From an uncultured Woeseia sp. (GTDB lineage Bacteria > Pseudomonadota > Gammaproteobacteria > Steroidobacterales > Woeseiaceae), in assembly GCA_937925605.1 (NCBI GenBank), contig CALALV010000113.1:1-46199 (forward strand): a stretch of 46,199 bases of DNA, given 5' to 3'. The notes under the pieces are model-generated. The model did not search any database and was not told where the DNA came from. It saw nothing but the letters and a program-made list of their open reading frames with translations. The stretch's first letter is position 1. Each line of letters starts with the position of its first letter. A program made the translations under genes and the position numbers. Positions 32,415-39,083 of this stretch are shown here, one piece after another.

Positions 32415-32975
32415 ATGGGCTGGTTGATCAGCGGGGTACTGGTATGGGCCGTCGTGCACCTGTCGCCGGCGCTGGCGCCGCGGCTGCGCGAGCGCCTCGA
32501 CCGCGACAAGGCCTTCCGCGGGCTGTTCGCGCTCGGCGTGTTCGCTGGCCTCGCCCTCGTCATCGTCGGCTGGCGCAGTGCCGTCCCGCAGCCCGCGTAC
32601 GCACCACCGGCCTGGGGCGCGACGCTCGCATGGCCGCTGATGTTTGCCGCCGTCTGGCTGTTCGGCGCCTCCCACGCGAAGGGCAGCGTCGCGCGTCGCC
32701 TGCGGCACCCGCAGCTGATCGCGGTCCTGCTCTGGTCGGTCGCGCACCTGCTGGCGAACGGGGATACGCGGTCGCTGGTCCTGTTCGGCGGCCTCGGGGT
32801 CTGGGCGCTGCTCGAGATCCCGCTGCTCAATCGCCGCGACCGCGACTGGCGGCCGCAGCCTTCGCGCGCTGCCGCGCGCGAGCTGCTGGGCCTCGTCATT
32901 GCCGGCGTGCTGTTCGCCGCGCTGGTGTACCTGCACCCGTGGTTCGCCGGCGCGCGCCTGTTGCCCGCAGGGTGA
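32415..32975 (+). CDS. NnrU-family membrane protein
   Basis: 186 residues; ATG at 32415 preceded by GGGAGA. Five to six membrane helices with conserved-looking VVHLSPALAPRLRERL near the start, RRLRHPQLIAVLLWSVAHLLANGD in the middle and LLNRRDRDW are the NnrU signature, including the histidines shared with the related zeta-carotene isomerase Z-ISO. NnrU was first linked to nitric oxide metabolism, but family members occur without denitrification genes. No such genes are present here. Confidence 0.85.
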   Translation: MGWLISGVLVWAVVHLSPALAPRLRERLDRDKAFRGLFALGVFAGLALVIVGWRSAVPQPAYAPPAWGATLAWPLMFAAVWLFGASHAKGSVARRLRHPQLIAVLLWSVAHLLANGDTRSLVLFGGLGVWALLEIPLLNRRDRDWRPQPSRAAARELLGLVIAGVLFAALVYLHPWFAGARLLPAG

Positions 32976-32996
32976 AGCAGCGCAAAGGGCGGCGGC

Positions 32997-33284
32997 TCAG
33001 CCGGCCGCCGTGGACGGGTCGATGATCTCCCGTACCGGCGAGATCCGGTTGGCAGGGAAACCGCCCAGCTGCGCGTGGCGCCGTATGATGTCCTCGTCCG
33101 TCGCCGAGTAGACGCAGTACACCTTGTCGTCGGTCACGTAGCTGTGCATCCACTGGATCGAGGGCCCCAGCTCGTCCAGCACGCCGCAGGATTTCGCGCT
33201 GATGGCGCGGAGTTCCTCTGCCGTCAGGTTGCCGGCACCGGGGATGTCACGCTCGATCACGTAGTTTTTTTTCTTTGCGCTCAT
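32997..33284 (-). CDS. SCO4226-like protein (DUF4242)
   Basis: 95 residues; ATG at 33282-33284, GGAGAC upstream. The sequence YVIERDIPGAGNLTAEELRA, SCGVLDELGPSIQWMHSYV and HAQLGGFPANRISPV fits the small ferredoxin-like-fold family named for Streptomyces SCO4226, reported as a nickel-binding protein. The conserved His, Cys and Trp in QWMHSYV-DDKVYCVY are present. Its physiological role is unknown. Confidence 0.85.
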   Translation of the reverse strand: MSAKKKNYVIERDIPGAGNLTAEELRAISAKSCGVLDELGPSIQWMHSYVTDDKVYCVYSATDEDIIRRHAQLGGFPANRISPVREIIDPSTAAG

Positions 33285-33446
33285 GCTCGTCTCCTTGATC
33301 GTGGACGCCGGGTGGCGTGACCGTCAGCGAAGCAGCTGTCGCCCGGATTCTCAATGAACCCCGCATGATCTTTCGCTGATCAGCCAAATTGCCTTCCAAT
33401 CAATTACTTGTGGCTGGTCCTGAGCGCGAGTCGGCAGGCTGCATGC

Positions 33447-33452
33447 TAGACT
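33447..33452 (+). promoter_or_regulatory. Extended -10 (TGC-TAGACT) before the winged-helix TolB/TPR gene
   Basis: TAGACT with an upstream TG is 27 bases from the GTG at 33480. The intergenic region (33285-33479) is AT-richer than its surroundings around 33340-33415. I see no good -35, consistent with an extended -10 promoter or an activated one. Confidence 0.35.
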
Positions 33453-33479
33453 TTCGCCGACGCAGGGAGACGGCACGCG

Positions 33480-35324
33480 GTGACGGTCCGGCATTTCGGC
33501 ACCTACGAGTTCGACGACGCAGTCCCCGAGCTGCGCGAGCGGGGCCAGCGCGTGCCCCTGCAGGACATGCCGCTGCGGGTGCTCGGACTGTTGCTGCAGC
33601 GTCCGGGCGAGCTCGTTTCGCGCCAGGAGTTCTTCGGCACGCTGTGGCCCGACGACGACAGCGGCATTCTCGACGACAACCTGAACACGGCCGTCCGCAA
33701 GCTGCGCCTCGCGCTCAACGATTCGGCACACCATCCGCATTACATCGAAACGATTCCGAAGCGCGGCTACCGCTTCGTCGCACCCTTGCACTCCGGGCAG
33801 CACGCCGGCGGGGCCGCCGAGGACGCGAACGGCGATGCAGGCGCGAGTCCCGCGGCGCCGGTGCGCGCCGTCGCTGTGGCGCTGGGCCTCGTGCTGGCGA
33901 TCGGCGCTGCCGTCGTGCTGCTGCGCGCGGGCGGCCAGGCGCCGCCGGCGTTCACTGCAGCACCTTCGACCGTGGCCGTGCTGCCATTCGCCAATGCCGG
34001 AAACGATCCCGAAGACCGTTATTTCAGCGACGGGCTGAGCGAGGAGATCATCGACGAACTCGCGCGCGCCGGCGCCAGCAAAGTCGTGTCGCGCACGTCC
34101 TCGTTCGCGGTCGACGCGGACAATCGCGACGCGCGCGAGATCGGCGAACTGCTGGGCGCGGATGCGCTTGTCGAAGGCAGCGTCCGGCGCGACGGCGAGC
34201 GGCTGCGTATCAGCGTCCGCCTCGTCGACGCGACGACCGGGCTGCAGCTGTGGAGCGAGCGCTACGACCGGCAGTTCGAAGACGTATTCGCCATTCAGCA
34301 GGAGATTGCCCGGGCTATCGCGACCACGCTGCGGTCGACGCCGGGCGAGGAGCGGCAGACCGCGCCGCAAGCGACGATCGACCCGGTCGCCTACGACCAC
34401 TACCTGCGCGGCCGCTATGCGTGGCATCGCCGTAGCGAGGAGGGACTGCGCACGGCAGTCAGGCACTTCCGCGCCGCGGTGGACCGGGCGCCCGGCTACG
34501 CGAGTGCGTGGACCGGGCTCGGCGACGCGTACGCGGTGCTCGGATTCTACGATTACCTCCCGCCCGCCGAGGCGTTCCCGATGGCCCGGGCGGCCGCGCT
34601 GCGCGCGCTGGAGATCGTGCCCGACAACGCCGGCGCCGAAGCGACGCTCGGCTACGTCGCGCTCTACTACGACCGGGATTTTCCGACTGCCGAAGCGCAT
34701 TTCCTGCGCTCGATCGAACTGCGCCCGGATTTTTCGCAGGCGCACCAGTGGTACGGCAACCTGCTGACCGCGGCCGGGCGCTTCGACGAAGCCGAGGCAG
34801 CGATGCGGCGCGCGACCCAGCTCGATCCGCTGTCGCTCATCGCCAGCGCGGCGCTCGGCTGGACGCGCTACTTCGCCGGGCGCTACGACGAGGCGCTGGC
34901 GCAGCTCGCACTCACCAGGGAACTCGATGCGGATTTCGAACTGGTCTACCTGTGGAGCGGCTGGGTCCTCGAAGCACAGGGCCGCCTGCCCGACGCGCGC
35001 CGCATGCTCGAGGAAGCGTTGTCACGCTCCGGCGGCAGCGGTATCGCCACCGCGGCGCTGGCGCGCACGCTGGCTCTGGCGGGCGACACGGAGCGCGCGA
35101 TCGCCATGCTCGAGCAGCTGGCAGGCTCGGACGGCTACGTCCCGGCTTACGAGATCGGCAAGGCCTGGTTCGCCGCGGGCCGACCGGATACGGCGATGGC
35201 CTGGCTGGAACGCGCGCTGTCCGAGAGCTCGCACTCGCTCGTGTTCCTGCGGGTGGACCCGCAGCTCGCCGACGTCCGCGAGTCGCCGCCGCTCGCCGCG
35301 TTCATCGGGCGGGCGCTGGACTGA
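33480..35324 (+). CDS. CadC-like winged-helix/TolB/TPR transmembrane regulator (paralogue B)
   Basis: 614 residues from GTG at 33480, with AGGGAG upstream. Residues 1-102 are an OmpR/CadC-type winged helix (LVSRQEFFGTLWPD, DNLNTAVRKLRLAL, YIETIPKRGYRFV). One membrane helix lies at about 129-150. A TolB-N-like domain spans 163-285 (VAVLPFANAGNDPEDRYFSD, VEGSVRRDGERLRI, LWSERYDRQFEDVFAIQQEI). TPR repeats fill 300-610. This is the one-component membrane regulator layout: the DNA-binding domain in the cytoplasm and the TPR part in the periplasm. It faces the sugar-oxidation operon convergently, but its targets are unknown. Confidence 0.85.
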   Translation: MTVRHFGTYEFDDAVPELRERGQRVPLQDMPLRVLGLLLQRPGELVSRQEFFGTLWPDDDSGILDDNLNTAVRKLRLALNDSAHHPHYIETIPKRGYRFVAPLHSGQHAGGAAEDANGDAGASPAAPVRAVAVALGLVLAIGAAVVLLRAGGQAPPAFTAAPSTVAVLPFANAGNDPEDRYFSDGLSEEIIDELARAGASKVVSRTSSFAVDADNRDAREIGELLGADALVEGSVRRDGERLRISVRLVDATTGLQLWSERYDRQFEDVFAIQQEIARAIATTLRSTPGEERQTAPQATIDPVAYDHYLRGRYAWHRRSEEGLRTAVRHFRAAVDRAPGYASAWTGLGDAYAVLGFYDYLPPAEAFPMARAAALRALEIVPDNAGAEATLGYVALYYDRDFPTAEAHFLRSIELRPDFSQAHQWYGNLLTAAGRFDEAEAAMRRATQLDPLSLIASAALGWTRYFAGRYDEALAQLALTRELDADFELVYLWSGWVLEAQGRLPDARRMLEEALSRSGGSGIATAALARTLALAGDTERAIAMLEQLAGSDGYVPAYEIGKAWFAAGRPDTAMAWLERALSESSHSLVFLRVDPQLADVRESPPLAAFIGRALD

Positions 35325-35344
35325 AGTGCAGGACTCCGGCGGCT

Positions 35345-35758
35345 TCAGCCGTCGCCGGCTGCGTCGCGATAGCGGCGCAACGCGAGCGCCGGCGGCAGCA
35401 GGATGGCGAGGAACAGCGTGTTGCCGACCAGGTTGAGCGGCGCGCCAGTGCCCACGGAGGCCAGGCCATCGAGGACGTACCAGGCGACGAGGCCGCTCGC
35501 CGTCGCCGTGCCGACGGCCCGCGCGTCCAGCGCGTCGAGCCTTGCTGCGAGCAGCGCGATCATCAGCCCCCAGCCGGCCATCAGCGCACCGGCGACCCCG
35601 GCGAGCAGGCGCGCCGGGGCATCCAGTGCGACGCTGCCCGCGAACACCAGCGACACGAACGGTTCGAGCAGGGCGGGGCGCAGCGAGCCCGCGACGAGGC
35701 CGACGCCGGTCACCGCGGTCGCGAGTGCCGCGTAATACAGAAGGCTGCGTGCATTCAT
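35345..35758 (-). CDS. Small four-helix membrane protein downstream of the sugar-oxidation operon
   Basis: 137 residues; ATG at 35756-35758 with a strong GGGAGGA site, which decides the start. Four hydrophobic helices alternate with short loops (LLEPFVSLVFAG, GVAGALMAGWGLMIALLAARLD). It lies 50 bases after the subunit-3 gene on the same strand, so it is probably the last gene of the operon. The arrangement resembles uncharacterised DUF-type small membrane proteins. A quinone-linked or assembly role for the dehydrogenase is only a guess. Confidence 0.65.
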   Translation of the reverse strand: MNARSLLYYAALATAVTGVGLVAGSLRPALLEPFVSLVFAGSVALDAPARLLAGVAGALMAGWGLMIALLAARLDALDARAVGTATASGLVAWYVLDGLASVGTGAPLNLVGNTLFLAILLPPALALRRYRDAAGDG

Positions 35759-35808
35759 TGCGTTCCTCCCGGCCGCCAGGCCGTTGTGCATGGATGTCCG
35801 CGCTGCGC

Positions 35809-36486
35809 TCAACCCGGCCAGTCGAGCCCCAGGTCGTCGAGCACCGAGGCGAGATGGGCGAGCGCCTCGTCGCTCGGGCCGGGGTAGGCACCGCTGATCG
35901 CGACATTGCCGGTGTAACCGATGTCGCGCATCCCGGCGTCTGTCGTGTAGTACGCGCCGGCCGCAACGAAGCGAAAGCGTCGGAAGAACTCGTGCTGCGG
36001 CGCGAGGCCCGCGTCCGGCGCGGCTGCCAGCCGGGCGACGATCGCTGCCTGCGTGCCGGCATCTGCGGCAGCAAAGGCCTGGCCGGACGCTGCCCTTGCC
36101 GCGTCGTCGAGCCAGCCGAATCCGGCGAGGAAAAGCTCGCGGTCCGCGCGCTGCTGCGGGTAAGGGGCGCTGGCCCACTCGTCGATGAAGTCGGCGATGC
36201 CGAGCTCGCTCGCGGCCGGCGAGCGTTCGTCGGCCGGCAATACCAGGTCGCACAGTGCCGCGGCAGTCGCCAGCTGGGCCGAATTCAGCGTGCGCGGCCA
36301 GGGCACGGCCGGCTGCATCAGGTCCGGGTCCTTGCCGTAGCCGGCCGCCGCCGGATCCGCGGACGGAATCTCGCTGCCGACGAAGGGCTCGTCCCGGCCG
36401 CAGCCCGGCTGGCTGGCTGCGATCGTCGCGGCCAGCCACTTGAGCGTCGTGCGCCGGTCGACGCGTGGTAGCCCGTCGTCGCTCAC
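35809..36486 (-). CDS. Gluconate 2-dehydrogenase subunit 3-family protein (Tat-signal small subunit)
   Basis: 225 residues from GTG 36484-36486, which overlaps the GMC stop in a GTGA tetramer. A twin-arginine signal (DRRTTLKWLAATIAAS) with a Cys at its end (PGCGRD) suggests export, possibly as a lipoprotein. The mature part has LATAAALCDLVLPADERSPAAS and IADFIDEWASAPYPQQ, then GYTGNVAISGAYPGP, as in the gamma/subunit-3 family. In FAD-glucose dehydrogenases this subunit carries the catalytic subunit through the Tat system, and the partner here indeed has no signal peptide. Confidence 0.85.
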   Translation of the reverse strand: MSDDGLPRVDRRTTLKWLAATIAASQPGCGRDEPFVGSEIPSADPAAAGYGKDPDLMQPAVPWPRTLNSAQLATAAALCDLVLPADERSPAASELGIADFIDEWASAPYPQQRADRELFLAGFGWLDDAARAASGQAFAAADAGTQAAIVARLAAAPDAGLAPQHEFFRRFRFVAAGAYYTTDAGMRDIGYTGNVAISGAYPGPSDEALAHLASVLDDLGLDWPG

Positions 36487-38177
36487 AGCTCGCGCCTCGC
36501 CAGGCGTTCCGCCAGGTGGTCGCTGCTCCGCCAGGCGAGGGCCATGATGGTCAGCGTCGGGTTCTTGTGCGCCTTGCTCGCGAACACGCCGCCATCGGCG
36601 ACGAACAGGTTGTCGATGTCCCAGCACTGGCCGTAGCCGTTGGTCACGGAGTGCTCGGGATCGTCGCCCATGCGGGTCGTGCCGACCTCGTGGATGATTT
36701 GCCCGCCCTTCGAAATCGCGTCCTCGGCCGCCGTGTCGCCCCATTGCAGGCGGCCGCCGAGACGCTCGATCAGTGCCTTCGTGGTCCGCTGGAAGTGCCG
36801 CACCATGTTCAGCTCCTGCTCGCTCCAGGCGAAGTGGAAACGCAGGACCGGAATACCCCAGCGATCGGTGACGCCCGGATCGATCTCGCAGTACGAATCC
36901 GGGTTCGGGATCATCTCGCCGCGACAAACGAAATGCATGAAGCTGCCGTAGTAGCGGCGCATGTCCGCTTTAAGCTGCGCGCCGTGGCTGCCGGCGAAGT
37001 TCGCGATGTTGCCGATGCCCATGTTCGGCAGCGTGCGCCCGTCCGCACCGAGCTCGTAGTGATAGCCGCGGGCGAAGTCGAGTTCGCCGCGCGCCTGCTC
37101 GCGGTAGAGCCAGAACGGGATGTACAGGTGCATGCCCATGGCGCCGTCCTCGTTATAGACCGGACGGTTTTCGAGCGCCGGGAACTGCGCACCCATGGCT
37201 GCGCCGACGGTGTCCATCAGGTTGCGGCCGACCTGGCCGCTGGAATTGGCGGCGCCGTCCGGAAAGCGGGGACTCTTCGAGTTCAGCAGGATGCGCGCGG
37301 TCTCACCGGCGCTCGCGGCGAGCACGACCGTGCGACCGCGGGCGATCTCCTGCTTCCCTGTTGCCTTGTCGATGTAATGCACGCCGGCGGCGCGGCCGCG
37401 CTGGTCGAGCAGCACCTCGAACACCATCGCGCCGGTCACGATCGTGAGCCGGCCGGTGGCCAGCGCCATCGGCAGGAACGACGTCGTCGTCTGGAACGCT
37501 GCGCCGATCGAACAACCGCGCCCGCAGGGTGTCGCGTAGAAGCAGGGCCGGCGCTGGCCCAGCGGCCGGGTCAGCACCGCGCGCCGCGCCGGCACGCAGG
37601 GCATGCCGAGATCCGCGCAGCCGGCCTTGACCAACAGTTCGCCGACGCGCGGCGCCGGCGGCTCGTGCAGGATCCCCGGCGCCGAGTCCGGGTGATTCTC
37701 GAGGCCATCGTTGCGGCCGTAAACGCCGACCAGCGCCTCGGTGCGGTCGTACCAGGGCGCGAGGTCGGCATAGCTGATCGGCCAGTCGACCCCGCGACCG
37801 TCGCGCGAATACGGCTTGAAGTCGTACGGACCCATGCGAAAGGAATTGCGCGCCCAGTGATTGGTGCGGCCGCCGAGCATGCGCGATCGCCACCACATGA
37901 ACTCCGAGCCCGGTGCCTGCGTGTACGGCTCGCCCGGCATTGCCCAGCCGCCGTCCACGGTGGCGTCGTAATAGCCGAACTCCTTGTCCGGCGTCCCGTC
38001 GCCGCGCAGCGGCGCCTGCGCGGCGCCCGCGAACATCGGCGTTTCCGCCTGCGGGTCGTAATCGCGGCCGGCCTCGAGCATCAGCACCCTGAGCCCGCGT
38101 TCGACCAGCACCCACGCCGCGGTCGCGCCGCCGGCCCCGGAACCGACGACGACGGCGTCGTAGCGCTCGGAGGACAC
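36483..38177 (-). CDS. GMC oxidoreductase with 3Fe-4S motif (periplasmic sugar/glycoside dehydrogenase catalytic subunit)
   Basis: 564 residues from GTG 38175-38177, which overlaps the upstream stop by one base. The FAD-binding start is VVVGSGAGGATAAWVLVERG. MLGGRTNHWARNSFRM and the C-terminal ADGGVFASKAHKNPTLTIMALAWR, with the His and Asn of the active site, define the GMC family close to FAD-glucose, fructose and gluconate dehydrogenases. C212-x5-C218-x3-C222 followed by IGA matches the 3Fe-4S ligand pattern of the Burkholderia cepacia FAD-glucose dehydrogenase catalytic subunit. There is no signal peptide, so co-export with the Tat subunit is inferred. Electrons should go FAD to 3Fe-4S to a cytochrome c, which is not encoded nearby. 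Confidence 0.88.
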   Translation of the reverse strand: MSSERYDAVVVGSGAGGATAAWVLVERGLRVLMLEAGRDYDPQAETPMFAGAAQAPLRGDGTPDKEFGYYDATVDGGWAMPGEPYTQAPGSEFMWWRSRMLGGRTNHWARNSFRMGPYDFKPYSRDGRGVDWPISYADLAPWYDRTEALVGVYGRNDGLENHPDSAPGILHEPPAPRVGELLVKAGCADLGMPCVPARRAVLTRPLGQRRPCFYATPCGRGCSIGAAFQTTTSFLPMALATGRLTIVTGAMVFEVLLDQRGRAAGVHYIDKATGKQEIARGRTVVLAASAGETARILLNSKSPRFPDGAANSSGQVGRNLMDTVGAAMGAQFPALENRPVYNEDGAMGMHLYIPFWLYREQARGELDFARGYHYELGADGRTLPNMGIGNIANFAGSHGAQLKADMRRYYGSFMHFVCRGEMIPNPDSYCEIDPGVTDRWGIPVLRFHFAWSEQELNMVRHFQRTTKALIERLGGRLQWGDTAAEDAISKGGQIIHEVGTTRMGDDPEHSVTNGYGQCWDIDNLFVADGGVFASKAHKNPTLTIMALAWRSSDHLAERLARREL

Positions 38178-38878
38178 TAGAGTTCCCTGATCCGGATGTT
38201 GCGAAACCAGACCCGGTCCGAGTGATCCTGCAGGCCGATGTGGCCGTGGCGATAGCGCGCGAAATGCCAGCGGTCCGCGAACTTGGAATCGGCGACGCGC
38301 GCGTTCCAGTCGTCCGAGCCGATGACGTACTCGACGATGCGCACGCCGTTCAGCCAGTGCTCGACGCGCCGGTTGTCTACCACGAGGCGCACCTCGTTGT
38401 ACTCGCCGGCCGGGCGTACGACGTCGGCGACCGGTGCGTACAGTGCGTAGCAGGCGCCGGCGCTGGTCAGCGGACTGTTGCCGTCCGGGTGTCGCTCGTC
38501 GTCGAGTATCTGCATCTCCACGCCGCTCGCCCAGGCCGCGTCGTGGCGGGGGATTTCGCGCACGCCGAAGAACAGGCCGCTGTTGCCGCCGGGCTCGATC
38601 TTCCACTCGAGCTCCAGCTCGAAGTTGCCGAAGCGCTCGACCGTGATCAGGTCGCCGGCCGTGACGGTATCGGTGTCCGGCCCGACGTCGAGCACGATCG
38701 CGCCGTCCTCGACGATCCAGCCCGGGCCGGGCGCGGCGCTGCCGTAGCCACGCCAGCCGTCGAGCGTCCTGCCGTCGAAGAGCGCCCGCCATTCGCCGTC
38801 CGCAGGGGCCGGTGTGGAACCGGCCGCGCCGGGCGCGAGTTGCGGGACGATCAGCAGCAGCAGCGCGCGTACTCGCAT
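38177..38878 (-). CDS. DUF1080 / 3-keto-disaccharide-hydrolase-like secreted protein
   Basis: 233 residues; ATG at 38876-38878 with GAGGA upstream. The signal peptide is VRALLLLIVPQLAPGAAG. The jelly-roll domain shows WRALFDGRTLDGWRGYG, ELEWKIEPGGNSGLFFG, GVEMQILDD, GEYNEVRLVVDNRRVEHWLNG and GHIGLQDH, the standard landmarks of DUF1080 (PF06439). Members act on 3-keto glycosides, cleaving the glycosidic bond after C3 oxidation. It is the first gene of an operon with a matching oxidase, which supports that role here. Confidence 0.88.
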   Translation of the reverse strand: MRVRALLLLIVPQLAPGAAGSTPAPADGEWRALFDGRTLDGWRGYGSAAPGPGWIVEDGAIVLDVGPDTDTVTAGDLITVERFGNFELELEWKIEPGGNSGLFFGVREIPRHDAAWASGVEMQILDDERHPDGNSPLTSAGACYALYAPVADVVRPAGEYNEVRLVVDNRRVEHWLNGVRIVEYVIGSDDWNARVADSKFADRWHFARYRHGHIGLQDHSDRVWFRNIRIREL

Positions 38879-39047
38879 GCGTTTCCTCGTTGTGGCTGGC
38901 GGCGGCGCGCGCTCGCGCGCCTGTCCGGATTCTATCGCCGCGCCGGCTGACGGCAAGCAGGGGGGGCTAAACGCGCGACGCGTCCGCGGTATCCAAGCGT
39001 TGCGCTGTCCGGGCGGGGGCCGATGCAGGTCGCCGCGTGCCGCAGCG

Positions 39048-39053
39048 TATAAT
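39048..39053 (+). promoter_or_regulatory. Consensus -10 (TATAAT) before the TolB/TPR gene at 39084
   Basis: TATAAT ends 30 bases before the ATG at 39084, in the 205-base divergent region shared with the sugar-oxidation operon. No strong -35 is seen. Confidence 0.45.
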
Positions 39054-39083
39054 CCGAGTCCTGCCGCACCTGGCCTTCCCGCG

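Noticed and set aside
32415..32975. Denitrification cluster around the NnrU gene
   Set aside because: No nitrite or nitric oxide reductase genes occur in the window, and NnrU proteins are often found alone.
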